The notes: a model not told the origin generated them from the letters alone. DNA of 64,000 nucleotides from Spiroplasma endosymbiont of Asaphidion curtum (GCF_964031085.1 NZ_OZ035001.1:806001-870000), one strand, 5' to 3'; shown: positions 19,607 through 30,395, counted from the first letter of the stretch. Numbers and translations are program-made.

Positions 19607-21058
19607 TTTCTTGTCCTTTCATATCAATATTATTAATTTCTTTACCAATTGTGGTCGTTACATTCAAATTGACTTTGATTGTCATTTTTTCAAGTTCTTT
19701 TGAAATAAAACTGTTGCCATTCAAGTCGTGGTCAAATTTAAGTAGTAAGTAAATAAAGTTTGCATGGGCTTCTTCTCGTAATAATATTTTTTGCTCGAGC
19801 ATATTGTTAGTTTGAATATTAACGGCCGAACTTTCTTGGCGAGTTTGTTGAGCCCCTTTATGAATTGCAGGTACATGCATCCCAATCCGTTTATTAATCT
19901 CGGTCACATTTCAATCATATAAATAAGTTAATTCTTTTCCTCTAAATTGACCGTTAATAGTAGAAAAGGGTATTGGATTTTGTGCTTGATCATAATTCAT
20001 GACTAAAACATGATTTTTAATAAAATCATCAATAATCTTATTTACATTTTTTTGAACATTACCAACAAGTGAATTTGTATTAATAAGAAATCTTGTGGCG
20101 TTTAAAATAGCATCTAGAATGCTTTGTTCATAAAAAATATCTAAAGCTTTCAATTTATCTTCAACACCAGCGATGTCAGCACGCTCACTTGGTAAATTAG
20201 AAAAAATTGCAATTGGTATATAGGGGCGTATAACAAAGAGGTAGGGAAATAAAGTTGGTTTAATTTTATTAATTAAAATACCTACCTCCTTTTAAAAATT
20301 ATTGTTAAGAGGAAGGAGTATTCTTACTGGTCTAAAATGGTTACCTTACACACATAATATAAACCAATCTCCAATATTTATACGAAGTGCATATTTTTTT
20401 TACAAAAGAACAAAAAAGACGATAATTATCGTCTTTTTCTTATTTCCCTACCTCTTTGTTATATGCCCGGTATATAGTTAATTTCTAATACTTGGTTAAT
20501 AAATTAATTTTTCATTATTGCGTTGTTTTTCAAATTCATTAACTTTTATTATTGTTTGTTCCAATTTGGAAGTGCCATTATTGTCAACAGTTTTTTGGTG
20601 CTTAGTTCATAAATTTCACGTATAATTTTTACTTTGCTGTTTTCTAATTGGTAAGTTTCGTACATGCGTAAATTAAGATTATTTTTCTTATAGTCGTCGT
20701 AAAAAATTGTACATTGAATTAAATTTCCCAACACATCATATTCTCGCTCTGCTACTCGTATGGGTTGAAAGTTCATAATTCCTTGATTTAAAAAAATTAG
20801 AAATGCCGAAACACCAATATCGCTAGCTCGTTTCTCATTAATCCAGTTTTTACTTTGAAAATCATTTTTATAAAGTCATGCTATTATTTTTGGTGATAAA
20901 TCTTGTTGACTAATATTAATTTCCAATTTCTTAGGAGTTAATGCATTAGCCATAGTGTCGGCCACATACGATTTATAATAATCTTCATGACCAAAAGGGG
21001 CAAAACCATACATTCGCAAAATTGATTTTTCCATTTCGCGTTTTTTAACTAATACATA
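19587..21058 (-). pseudogene. Phage portal gene, decayed duplicate
   Basis: Aligns with the portal gene 38567-39829 but lacks its first ~20 codons (cut by the mini-element at 21059), carries a 245-bp insertion (20224-20468) and a frameshift near 20590 in the run TTTTTTGGTGC (TTTTTTTAGTGC in the intact gene). With 19136-19606 it forms a second, dead copy of this phage module. Confidence 0.8.
20224..20468. mobile_element. MITE with ~29-bp inverted ends and 9-bp target duplication
   Basis: Ends GGGCGTATAACAAAGAGG / CCTCTTTGTTATATGCCC (one mismatch) with flanking GGTATATAG on both sides. The intact gene at 39200 shows the empty site. Its interior resembles 46740-46840. No ORF. The duplication length resembles IS256-type elements. 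Confidence 0.75.
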
Positions 21059-21136
21059 AGACTTGGTACATAACTATAACTAGCTTAATTCAAAATTATA
21101 TATTCCTGAAATTAAGTTAAATCGTAATCCAAGTCT
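21059..21136. mobile_element. 78-bp mini-element (AGACTTGG ends)
   Basis: Begins AGACTTGGTACATAACTATA and ends CCAAGTCT. Its interior matches the 3' end of the IS5-family element at 59644-59992 (GCTTAATTCAAAATTATATA), so it is an end-only derivative of that IS. It stops 17 bases before the permease start. Confidence 0.7.
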
Positions 21137-21153
21137 ATAGAAAGGAATCAGAT

Positions 21154-22415
21154 ATGGCTCAAAATTTACTTTTAACAACATCACAAAAACCACAAAATTA
21201 TTATCAATGGTTTTTATTTTCTTGTCAGCATGTTTTTGCAATGTTTGGTGCTAATATTTTAGCGCCATTAGTTATTAATAATATTTCTGGTCAAATGATA
21301 ATTACTACTTCAATGGCATTATTTGCTTCAGGGTTAGGAACATTAATTTATATATTAGTTACTAAGGCAAAAGTTCCAATATATTTAGGTTCTTCTTTTA
21401 CATATATGACAACTATGGGAACATTATTAAAAATAACGGATAGTGCTAACAATGGTTCTGTTTTTTTAGCATTATTTTTTGTTGGTTTAGGATATATGTT
21501 AGTTGCTTTAATTATATATTTTGTGGGTAATAAGTGAATTAATAAAATCTTACCACCAGAGTAATTGGACCAATGATTATTATAATTGGTTTATTGGTTG
21601 CAGGAATTGTCATTAATAATTCAGGCTTAAATCCTACAAATTGAGCAAGTGTGAAAGAGGTTTATCCTTACTGAATAGCAATTTTAATTGTGGGAATTAC
21701 TTTATTAGCAATTATTAGTTTTAATATTTTGTGTAAAGATATTTTTAAGGTAATTCCGATTTTATTGGGAATGATTGTTGGATATTTAGTTGCATTAATA
21801 TTTCATTTTAGTAGTAGTTATCAAATTATTAACATATCTTTACTTACAAATGTTAATAATTGAAGTTGACACCCTTGAAATAAAAGTGTTTTTAAAGGAA
21901 TTTGAAACATTGATAATAAAATATTAGTTACTGCTATTTTTAGTTTATTACCATTAATATTTATTACTATCGCTGAGCATATTGGTGATCATGTAAATAT
22001 TGGTCAAATTACAGGAAATAATTATTTAAAAAATCCAGGATACACCGGACATTGTTAGGTGATGGTTTAGCTACTTCGGTGTCAGCAATAATAGCAATTG
22101 GGGTTTCGTTTTTAGCTCCAGTTACGCAAGTAATAAGTATGGTTCCTAAACCTGTTATGGGAGGAGTGGGAATTATTCTTTTTGGATTAATTGCTACTAA
22201 TGGCATTAAAGTATTATTTGATCATCAAGTAAATTTAAATGATATGAGAAATGTATTCATTATTGGCATTATGCTAATTTTAGCGATTGGTCAAGCTGTT
22301 TTGAACATTGAAGGTAGTTTATATGCCATTATCTTCAATTGTTGGTATTATTTTAAATTTATTATTGCATAGTAATTTGTGAATTAAGTTTAAAATCTTA
22401 TTAAATAAGGAATAA
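21154..22415 (+). pseudogene. Uracil/xanthine permease (NCS2 family), frameshifted
   Basis: Starts MAQNLLLTTSQKPQNYYQWF with RBS AGAAAGGAA. NCS2 landmarks QHVFAMFGANILAPLV, SSFTYMTTMGTLL, AEHIGDHVNIGQITGN, LLGDGLATSVSA and PVMGGVGIILFG are all recognisable, about 420 codons in total. Three frame changes break it: near 21560 (after LPP), near 22040 (in NPG-HRTLLGDG) and near 22325 (after EGSLYA). Three independent changes make sequencing error unlikely, but homopolymer errors should be excluded. It would have imported uracil or related nucleobases. Confidence 0.8.
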
Positions 22416-22573
22416 TCGCATTTAAATTTATTCTTGTGTTGTATCTTAAAGTTAGAATTATTGCAACTAAAAAATCTTGCAATTTAATAATACAAAATTA
22501 TTAAACTAGGGCATTTTTAGTTGCAAAAAAAATTAAAAGTAGATATAATTTAAAATGATTGAATTAAACAATT

Positions 22574-22649
22574 GCCTAGTTAGCTCAGTTGGTAGAGCAA
22601 CCGGCTGTTAACCGGTAGGTCGTAGGTTCAAACCCTACACTAGGCGCCA
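22574..22649 (+). tRNA. tRNA-Asn (GTT)
   Basis: 76 nt with encoded CCA, acceptor GCCTAGT/ACTAGGC, anticodon GTT in CTGTTAA, T-loop GGTTCAAACC. Confidence 0.95.
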
Positions 22650-22660
22650 TTTCATTTTAG

Positions 22661-22736
22661 GGCCCGTTGGTGAAGCGGTTAACACACACGCCTTTCACGC
22701 GTGCATTCACGGGTTCAAATCCCGTACGGGTCACCA
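22661..22736 (+). tRNA. tRNA-Glu (TTC)
   Basis: 76 nt with CCA, acceptor GGCCCGT/ACGGGTC, anticodon TTC in CTTTCAC, T-arm CGGGTTCAAATCCCG. Eleven bases after tRNA-Asn, so probably cotranscribed. Confidence 0.95.
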
Positions 22737-22993
22737 TTAAGTGATATAAATAGTCTAACTTTACAATAAAGTTGGATTTTTTTATTTTTATAATAATTTA
22801 TTGGTATTGTTATTTTTAATGATTTTATTTTGTAATAAGTTAAGAAATTTAGTTTAAAATTATTAAAATCTTTATCTAATAAAAAAACAAAATTTATTAA
22901 CAAAGCTTGTTAAACACTTAAATCTGCGATATATAAGTGTTTAAAAAACTAAGTTAATATAACTTAGTTTATCTATAAGAAAGGTAATTTATT

Positions 22994-23317
22994 ATGAAAA
23001 ACATTGAAAACATTTTCTTAAATACTAAGAAATATCTTTTAAAAGAAACACAAAATACAATGCTTATTAAAGCACCAAAAATTCCATGATTTAATGAACA
23101 AATCGGCATTTGGTTTCCAAAGCGATTTGTTTATAAAGGAAAGTATGAAAATTCGATTTGCATCGGAATAATAAAAGATAGTAAATATCAAATAATTTCA
23201 ATTAATCAAAAAAAAGAAACCAAATTAATTAAGGGACAAGAATTATTAGGCTTCTTCATTGCCAAAAAAGAAAACAACAAAAAAGATATAAATTATAACT
23301 ATTTTAAAGGAGTTTAA
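22994..23317 (+). CDS. Plectrovirus conserved early protein (diverged)
   Basis: 107 aa, MKNIENIFLNTKKYLLKETQ ... KYENSICIGIIKDSKYQII. Clearly related to 17345-17677 and 47179 but diverged in the second half. First gene of a second plectrovirus lineage. AAGGTAATTT precedes the start. Upstream 22740-22993 has no gene, only AACTAAGTT-type repeats. Function unknown. Confidence 0.7.
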
Positions 23318-23904
23318 AGATGAATATTGCGATTGGATTAATATTTATTATTATCAGCATCATGCTATTGGCATATTTTGCTTATAAAATTTATGCCAAA
23401 ATAAAAATTAGAATTAAATAGACTTCTTGCATTACTTATTAAAATAATTACAAATTATTTGTAAATAAAAAATACTATATAGTAATTTCTAACTTTTATT
23501 AGGTTAATACTTATGGATTTTATTAAATGTGTAAATTTTGACACAACAAAAAATTATTTTATTATTTAAATTTAATTTTAAATAAATATTTTATGTTATC
23601 TATAATTGCAAATTATAAATTGAAGCAATTAAATTAAATCTTAAACTAAATCGTTTTCTACGATTACGATATTTTTCAGTAATAATTTTAAATTTTTTAA
23701 GAATAGCAAAAATATTTTCAATAATAATTCTCATTTTTGAAATTAATTTATTATTATGTTTTTGTTCTTTATTTAAAGGGTTTTTCTTTGTTTTTTTCTT
23801 AGGTATTAGAACATTACTATGAATTTTTTGTATTCCTTGATAACCATCATCAACTATTAATTTAGTATTTTTTAAAATTGGGATTTTTGATTCTTTAAAT
23901 AAAC

Positions 23905-24408
23905 GCCAAATTGTAAAGTTAAGTGCAACTAAATTATTTTTCTAACCAAATATTCGATTGGTGAAAGATAATTTAGTATTTTTCTTGGTCTTTGGTTTAA
24001 AGACAATATAAATTTATGAACTGCATTTTTAGTAGTATTTGAAAAATTAAATTTTTTAGGAAATTTTTCTCTAATTAAACCATTAGTATTTTCATTAGTA
24101 CCTCTTTGTCAAGGCGAATACGCATTAGCAAAATAAATTTTCACATTTAAATTTTTTTCAAGTTGTTGTCAATTAGAAAATTCTTTACCCCTATCAAATG
24201 TTATAGTCTTAACAAGATTATTTGGAAGAATTGATAAATAATGGCTAATGTTTTCGTTAACAACTTTAGTAGTTCTATTTTCAACTAACATTGCTAAAGT
24301 AAATCTTGATGTTCTTTCAACTAAAGTTATTAAACATGATTTACTTTTACCTCGTGATGATACTACAGTATCACCTTCTCAATGACCAACAGTTATAAGA
24401 TTATTCAT
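23905..24408 (-). mobile_element. IS30 fragment (3' part)
   Basis: Right end GCCAAATTGTAAAG and the C-terminal third of the transposase, lost at about 24404 where the next IS30 begins. Confidence 0.8.
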
Positions 24409-25437
24409 GCCAAATTGTAAAGTTAAGTGCAACTAAATTATTTTTCTAACCAAATATTCGATTGGTGAAAGATAATTTAGTATTTTTCTTGGTCTTTGGT
24501 TTAAAGACAATATAAATTTATGAACTGCATTTTTAGTAGTATTTGAAAAATTAAATTTTTTAGGAAATTTTTCTCTAATTAAACCATTAGTATTTTCATT
24601 AGTACCTCTTTGTCAAGGCGAATACGCATTAGCAAAATAAATTTTCACATTTAAATTTTTTTCAAGTTGTTGTCAATTAGAAAATTCTTTACCCCTATCA
24701 AATGTTATAGTCTTAACAAGATTATTTGGAAGAATTGATAAATAATGGCTAATGTTTTTGTTAACAACTTTAGTAGTTCTATTTTCAACTAACATTGCTA
24801 AAGTAAATCTTGATGTTCTTTCAACTAAAGTTATTAAACATGATTTACTTTTACCTCGTGATGATACTACAGTATCACCTTCTCAATGACCAACAGTTAT
24901 ACGATTATTAACATTAATATTTCGTTCTTTAATTGATTTACCATTAAATTTACCGCGATTTTCTTGAGATTTTCGTTTCTTACCTTTTCTTCTTAAATTT
25001 TTATTAGTAACTTTTTCAAGTAATCCAGAATAAATTCAATTGTAAATTGTTTTAAAACTAATAATTCATTCTTTATGAAAATTTTTAATTCTGCCATAAA
25101 TTTGTTCAGGCGATCAACCTAATAGTAATTTTTGTTGTACATATTTTACTAATTCTCTATTTTTAAACTTATGAAAATAAACATGTGATTGTTTTCTGTT
25201 TTCTGCTTTATTTTGTGCAATTAATGAAAAATAATGATTACTATCTTTATTTCTATTGACTTCTCGAATAATAGTACTAATACTTCGATTAAGATTTTTA
25301 GCTATTTCACTAATTTTTACTTTAAACTTCAATTGATTCTCAATATAAATTCTTTCATATATGCCAAGATGTTTGTAACCCATATAAAAACTCCTTGCTT
25401 TGTTTTTTCTAAAATAAACTTAGCATCATGAAATTTT
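24409..25437 (-). mobile_element. IS30 element lacking its left terminus
   Basis: Right end and whole transposase gene present. The last ~50 bp at the left end are missing and the sequence jumps, at AAATTTTTAT, into an interior position of another IS30. Confidence 0.8.
24433..25383 (-). CDS. IS30-family transposase
   Basis: 316 aa, nearly identical to 6868-7818, with all DDE motifs. Open frame, but the element has lost one end, so this copy could act only on other copies. Confidence 0.88.
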
Positions 25438-25926
25438 TATTAGTAACTTTTTCAAGTAATCCAGAATAAATTCAATTGTAAATTGTTTTAAAACTAATAA
25501 TTCATTCTTTATGAAAATTTTTAATTCTGCCATAAATTTGTTCAGGCGATCAACCTAATAGTAATTTTTGTTGTACATATTTTACTAATTCTCTATTTTT
25601 AAACTTATGAAAATAAACATGTGATTGTTTTCTGTTTTCTGCTTTATTTTGTGCAATTAATGAAAAATAATGATTACTATCTTTATTTCTATTGACTTCT
25701 CGAATAATAGTACTAATACTTCGATTAAGATTTTTAGCTATTTCACTAATTTTTACTTTAAACTTCAATTGATTCTCAATATAAATTCTTTCATATATGC
25801 CAAGATGTTTGTAACCCATATAAAAACTCCTTGCTTTGTTTTTTCTAAAATAAACTTAGCATCATGAAATTTTTATATGAGATTTTTTGCAATTTTATTT
25901 ACTTGCACTTACAAGTATAATTCAGC
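25438..25926 (-). mobile_element. IS30 fragment (5' part)
   Basis: Transposase N-terminus (start 25819) and intact left end AATTCAGC. Together with 23905-24408 it is what remains of an older IS30 that was hit by a second IS30. Confidence 0.8.
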
Positions 25927-26653
25927 AAACAAAAATCATGCTTTTTACCGAGAGAAAAATTTGTTGCAATAATTATTTTGCTTTCTTTTTCAATAATTAC
26001 TTGTGTTTTAATAGTGTGTTTTTTCTTTTTTCCTGAATAAGATTGTTTTTGTCTTTTTTTGGGCGTTGAATGGGTGTTTCTGTAGCATCAATAATAATTG
26101 TTTTATCATTAAAATAATCATTTATTAATGCTTTTTTACCAGCAAGTTGTTGAAAATCAGGATGTTTGATTAAAATATCTTCAATTCACTTGATATTTCG
26201 ATAACAACTAGCTTCACTAATATCAAAACTTTTACCAAGATGAAAATAAGTACGATATTCTCGTCAATATGATAAAGTCATCAATAATCTATTTTCTAAT
26301 GATAATTTATTATTTTTACCACCTCTTTTAAACTTTTTTAACTCAGCTTCTTTTAAAATATTTAACATTTTATTAAAAGTACTTTGCTTTATTTCAGTTA
26401 ATCGTAATAATTCTTTATCATTAATAAAATTAAATTTATCAAATTTCATAATCTTAAATTCCTTATAATTTCTATTTTAAATATATTTTATAGGAATTTT
26501 GTTTAATAAATAAGTAATGCAAGAAGTCTAATATAAAAATGCCATTAAAAATAATACTGGTAATTTCACGAAAAACGAAAAAGTATTTATTGCTCGCTTT
26601 GAGGAATGAGTTAAAGTTCCTAATTCAAAAGAAAATAACGCGGATAAAAAATA

Positions 26654-26815
26654 ATGTTTTGAAAAATTATCATGGAATTCTTAGAACTGTTTATTCCGAT
26701 AGAAAAAATGCCTGCACAAGTTGCGTTTATTGCCGGATTAATTATTATCATTACTTTTCTTTTCGCATTAATTTCAATTATGTATTTACCAATAAAAATG
26801 ATTTTTGGGAGATAA
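26654..26815 (+). CDS. Plectrovirus small membrane protein (diverged)
   Basis: 53 aa, MFWKIIMEFLELFIPIEKMP then a transmembrane segment (AFIAGLIIIITFLFALISIM). Start overlaps the previous stop (TAATG). Homologue of 48094-48243. Confidence 0.6.
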
Positions 26816-26818
26816 AAA

Positions 26819-27013
26819 ATGACGGTAAATTTAAAAGAATTTAATTGAGAACAAATTAAACAAACTTTCTGAGATTTATTTATTCAAATTACAACTGTTT
26901 TATGATTACGATATTTTAATTTGGTGTATTTAGATACTAATTGATTTTTAATCATAATTTGTCGGATTTTTTTCGAGATAAGATATTATCTTATCTCATT
27001 AAAACAACTTTAA
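26819..27013 (+). CDS. Plectrovirus membrane protein, truncated
   Basis: MTVNLKEFNWEQIKQTFWDL FIQI resembles the N-terminus of 48249-48479, but after about residue 40 the sequence departs and runs into the palindrome at 26976-26998 and IS3 debris. Probably a broken gene. Confidence 0.45.
26976..26998. repeat. Perfect 23-bp palindrome
   Basis: GAGATAAGATA T TATCTTATCTC. No T-tract follows on either strand, so it does not look like a terminator. Lies at the junction of plectrovirus and IS3 sequence. Confidence 0.6.
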
Positions 27014-27015
27014 TT

Positions 27016-27470
27016 TTACGAGCACCATAAATTTTTACGACTTTTATTAAATGCACTGATAACTTCTTCTTCATAATTATTAACATCATACTTAACACAA
27101 TTATTAGTTTGATAATAATATGCTGATTTTGCTATTTTTAATATTTGACACATTTTTAGCACGGAATATTTTTCTTTATTATTGTTAATAATTCCTATTT
27201 TTTGCCGATTATCAGTGCTGCTTGCTTTAAAATGTCATTTTCCATTCGTAATTGTTGGTTTTCTTTTCGCAAGTAAATTAATTCATTTTCTTCGACAGTG
27301 CGATTATCTTTCACTTTAAATGACCCAGAATTATTAAAATTTTCAATTCACTGATATACGGCTGATTTTGATATCCCGTATTCATTAATAATTTCAACAA
27401 TGCTTTTTCCGTTTTGATAAAGCATGACAATTTGTTTTTTAAATTCATTTGAATATGAGTTTTTCCCCAT
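27016..27470 (-). pseudogene. IS3-family (IS150-like) transposase remnant, orfA plus start of orfB
   Basis: OrfA 27195-27470 is complete (91 aa): MGKNSYSNEFKKQIVMLYQN, helix-turn-helix, then coiled region [20 protein letters not shown]. Stop is TAG after an A6 run that could allow the usual -1 shift into orfB ([20 protein letters not shown]). OrfB is frameshifted at the NKSRKN-YGARKIK point and breaks off near 27016, before any DDE residue. Confidence 0.75.
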
Positions 27471-27491
27471 TTTTATCTTCCTACTTTCTTA

Positions 27492-27618
27492 ATAATTTTA
27501 TCTACTATTTTGATAAAATTATTTTCTAGATGAAGCACAAATATTAGATAAATATAAAGATGAAAATGAATTTTATAGTTTGATAGGTGCAAAATGTTAT
27601 AGTTATTGTACCAAGTCT
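27492..27618. mobile_element. Partial AGACTTGG MITE
   Basis: Right half and terminus match 27923-28066, with one extra T in the terminal repeat (GTTATTGTACCAAGTCT). The left terminus is missing. Confidence 0.7.
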
Positions 27619-27879
27619 ATTGAATTAATTTGTAAATCTCGGGAAGATAATTTTGATAGTAAGCGTTGCATTATTAAGTTATTAGAAGAAATAATGGCTA
27701 AAGATAATTATAATAATTGTAACTTAAAAGGGATTTTAGGTAGTTTAAGTAATAAAATTGAAGCAAATAATTGTTTAATTGATAAAATAGGTGATGATAG
27801 TGAATGTTTGAAGGAGTTAAATGATAAAATGGGACACGATTTAAATAGAAAATTAGAAAGACATAGTGGTCGCGTTTAG
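27580..27879 (+). pseudogene. Gene fragment fused to MITE sequence
   Basis: Open frame starting inside the partial MITE (IGAKCYSYCTK) and continuing SIELICKSREDNFDSKRCII ... NRKLERH, where the GGTCGCG repeat cuts in. The body has protein-like composition but no recognised family. A likely 3' continuation is at 28071-28213. Confidence 0.4.
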
Positions 27880-27894
27880 TTTTCTTAGGTATTT
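27868..27894. repeat. GGTCGCG repeat, partial copy
   Basis: GGTCGCGTTTAGTTTTCTTA and a few bases more; same edge as at 28420 (reverse) and 59993. Confidence 0.7.
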
Positions 27895-27922
27895 TTTAAA
27901 AAAGAAAAAATAATCATTTATT

Positions 27923-28066
27923 AGACTTGGTACATAACCTTTAATTTTATCTACTATTTTGATAATATTATTTTCTAGATGAAGCACAAATGTTAGATAA
28001 ATATAAAGATGAAAGTGAATTTTATAGTTTGGTAGGTGCAAAATGTTATAGTTATGTACCAAGTCT
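27923..28066. mobile_element. MITE with AGACTTGGTACATAAC ends
   Basis: 144 bp complete copy. Its interior can be read as MLDKYKDESEFYSLVGAKCY, so the family may derive from a coding segment. Confidence 0.85.
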
Positions 28067-28070
28067 ATTA

Positions 28071-28213
28071 ATGAAAATATTAATTCAGAAATAGAAATCA
28101 GAAAAGAAATATATAAATGTTCAGTATGAAATAAATATAATAATAAAAATGATGATAGTTGAATTAATTATAAAGGTAATATTGTAACAAATAAATATAA
28201 TAGATTTAAGTAA
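28071..28213 (+). pseudogene. 3' gene fragment after MITE
   Basis: Open frame NENINSEIEIRKEIYKCSVW ... NKYNRFK ending TAA 28211-28213, with no start. Possibly the tail of the gene interrupted at 27868. Confidence 0.35.
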
Positions 28214-28257
28214 GTAAAAATATAAAATTAATATATATTTAGTTAAAATTTAAGTAA

Positions 28258-28420
28258 TAATTAATAATTTTTATTGTGTAAAAATTCAATAATATGATAA
28301 AATGGTAATGAATAAAAATGACAATAACAAGAAAGGCAGGGTTAGTTTAGTAATTAAATAATATAATTAGCTGATTGTTTTACTTCTTCAAAGCAATACC
28401 TAAGAAAACTAAACGCGACC
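28258..28420. repeat. GGTCGCG repeat, long copy (reverse)
   Basis: About 160 bp matching 59993-60150 in inverted orientation, ending at the same GGTCGCGTTTAG edge. Unit unidentified; it could be an IS terminus or a recombination hotspot. Confidence 0.65.
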
Positions 28421-28569
28421 CCTGCTTCTAAATGATTTCTAATTTCTTCTAAACTATATGTATAATCATTTTGCTCATCTAACGATTCACTACTACTAGA
28501 ACAACAAATAATAGGTAAAACTGGTGATATGATTAATGTTAAAGTACATAATTTTTTAACTAATTTATT
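28354..28569 (-). pseudogene. Lipoprotein gene fused to GGTCGCG repeat, start lost
   Basis: Good RBS AAAGGAGG, then an open frame NKLVKKLCTLTLIISPVLPI with lipobox PIIC. The expected ATG is not present (AGG before AAT). After about 48 codons the frame enters the repeat (GVAFSFLRYCFEEVKQSANY) and stops. Confidence 0.45.
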
Positions 28570-28787
28570 CCTCCTTTTATAAACTATAGTAAAAATAAGG
28601 ATTACTTATCATTTATTTAATGATTATTAATGACATTAATATTAATTTGTATGATTGCTTATCCTATTAAATAAATAACTAAGCACATTCTTAATAAACT
28701 AATATTACTATTTTCTAGCACAATTACAATAAAAATAGTAAAATATTTTAATTTTTTATTATTTGCTAAATGATAAAGTTAAATAAA

Positions 28788-28816
28788 AAAATTACAGTAA
28801 TTACTGTAATTTTTCA
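28788..28816. terminator. Terminator downstream of hup
   Basis: AAAAATTACAGTAAT/ATTACTGTAATTTTT hairpin with flanking A and T tracts, about 30 bases after the HU stop. Confidence 0.7.
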
Positions 28817-28844
28817 AATATTTTTAATTATTAACTATTAATTA

Positions 28845-29147
28845 TTAACTATTTGTATTAACTTTTTCTTTTAAAGTTGTTGAAGGGCTAAAACTGACAA
28901 CAGTTCTTGCAGGAATAGCGATTTTTTCTCCTGTTTGCGGATTTCTTCCTTCACGAGCTTTTCTTTCTTTAGTTTTAAAAATCCCAAAACCTGAAATAGG
29001 TGTTCTCTCAGCACTTTGAATTTCTTCGGTTAAAATATTAATAATACTGTCAAAAATGTCATTAGCTTTACTTTTTGTAATCCCATATTTTTTATATTCT
29101 TCGACAATAAAATCAGCTACTTTGTCTTTAATTGATGGTTTTTTCAT
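28845..29147 (-). CDS. hup: HU-family DNA-binding protein
   Basis: 100 aa, normal HU length. The beta-arm motif GRNPQTGEKIAIPARTVVSF is diagnostic, with the preceding GFGIFKTKERKAREGRNP. AAGGGAAG precedes the start. Binds and bends DNA non-specifically as a homodimer; nucleoid architecture. Confidence 0.95.
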   Translation of the reverse strand: MKKPSIKDKVADFIVEEYKKYGITKSKANDIFDSIINILTEEIQSAERTPISGFGIFKTKERKAREGRNPQTGEKIAIPARTVVSFSPSTTLKEKVNTNS

Positions 29148-29227
29148 TTTTAAACTTCCCTTCTTATGAAATTATAGTTTAAGAATAATATAAAAAATTA
29201 AATTTGGCAAGAAAAAAATTACTAATT

Positions 29228-29527
29228 TTAACTTAAAACCGTTTTTAATTCTTCTTTGGACTTATAACCATTTAGAGTTCTTTTCAATTGACCATCGTCA
29301 AAAATTAATAATGTCGGAATTGAACTGATATTAAATCTTTGTGCTAATTCTTGTGATTCATCAACATTAACTTTAACAAAAGAAACTTCTTTCATTTCAT
29401 TAGATAATTGTTCAAAAATTGGTGCTAACATTTTACAAGGTCCACATCAATCAGCATAAAAATCAATAATAACTTTACCAGTTTTAACAACTTCATCAAA
29501 CTTACTTAGATCTGTTTTAATAACCAT
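29228..29527 (-). CDS. trxA: Thioredoxin
   Basis: 99 aa from ATG 29527 (RBS AAAGGAGA). Active site WCGPC with Trp encoded by TGA, cis-proline motif SIPTLLIF, and the C-terminal glycine in LNGYKSK. Cytosolic dithiol reductant. The TGA inside the active site is good evidence for genetic code 4. Confidence 0.96.
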
Positions 29528-29582
29528 TTTAAAATCTCCTTTCATTCCTTATTATTCTAACATAATTAAAATAATAATATCT

Positions 29583-30395
29583 TTACTTCAAAATGTGTTT
29601 ATTAATCATATTACCAACACCATTTTCATTATTACTTTGACAAATATAATTAGATAATTCCTTAATAATCTCAACTGAATTATCCATTGCCACTGGATGA
29701 CCCACTGCTTGCATTAATCATTGATCATTATATGAATCACCAAAAGCCATTGCATCGCTAGAACTAATTCCTAATAAATCACAAATATATGTAACACCAT
29801 AACCTTTACTCATTTTTGGCAATGTTATTTCATATATTCCTGGCCGATACTCTTTAATATCTAAATGCGAAAATTTTTCATTAAATTCATTAATTAATTC
29901 CTGAGAAGCAACTTGACTAGTAATAGTTTTAGCAATAATAAGAATCCGAGCAATATCACCAATTAAATCATCAACATTATTCAATACTGTATATTTTGTT
30001 TGCATAACATCAGCTCAATAACTAGAATTTTCTCCAATGTGATTAACAAAAGAACCATCTTCAGTATACAATTGACATTTAAAACCTTTATTATCAACTC
30101 AACGATAAACCGTTTTAGCAAAATCATTATTAATATTTCCATTAAAAATTAATTTTTTATCTTTAAATGAATAAATATGAACACCATTATTAGCAACAAC
30201 AAAACTTTTAAATTTATGAGCATTAATCTGTTTAGCAATGCTAATAGCATTACTAGTAATTCTTCCCGTATTAATAACAACAATAATACCTTGCTTTTGC
30301 GCTGCAATACACATTTCCTTATTAAATTCAGTTAGACAATGATTATCATTAAACAAAGTCCCATCAATATCAATAAAAATAATTTTTATTTTCAT
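29583..30395 (-). CDS. Cof-type HAD-superfamily phosphatase
   Basis: 270 aa. Motif I DIDGTLF (nucleophile Asp), motif II INTGR, a lysine in the C-terminal half (KMSKGYGV) and motif IV GDSYNDQWL, with a type IIB cap between: the Cof/YidA pattern of sugar-phosphate or nucleotide phosphatases. A start 18 bases further upstream is possible, but AAGGTGGG lies six bases before ATG 30395, favouring the shorter form. Substrate not predictable. Confidence 0.88.

Larger units (their letters stand above)
23420..26529 (-). mobile_element. IS5-like element, copy C, with nested IS30 array
   Basis: Both ends present, AAT/AAT duplication. Its transposase (start 26449) is interrupted by IS30-derived DNA at 23905-25926, with AAAC duplicated at the IS30 insertion point. 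Inactive. Confidence 0.85.
23320..26654 (+). pseudogene. Plectrovirus membrane protein split by IS copy C
   Basis: MNIAIGLIFIIISIMLLAYF ... KIKIRIK runs into the left IS end at 23420. After the IS, at 26530, the frame resumes NAIKNNTGNFTKNEKVFIAR to TAA 26652-26654. Removing the IS and one AAT copy restores an open frame homologous to the 70-aa protein at 47872. Confidence 0.75.

Noticed and set aside
26976..26998. Palindrome as a transcription terminator
   Set aside because: No T-tract follows on either strand.
28330..28430. Short repeats around 28.3 kb as a CRISPR or phage attachment site
   Set aside because: Only a single unit per locus, explained by the GGTCGCG repeat.
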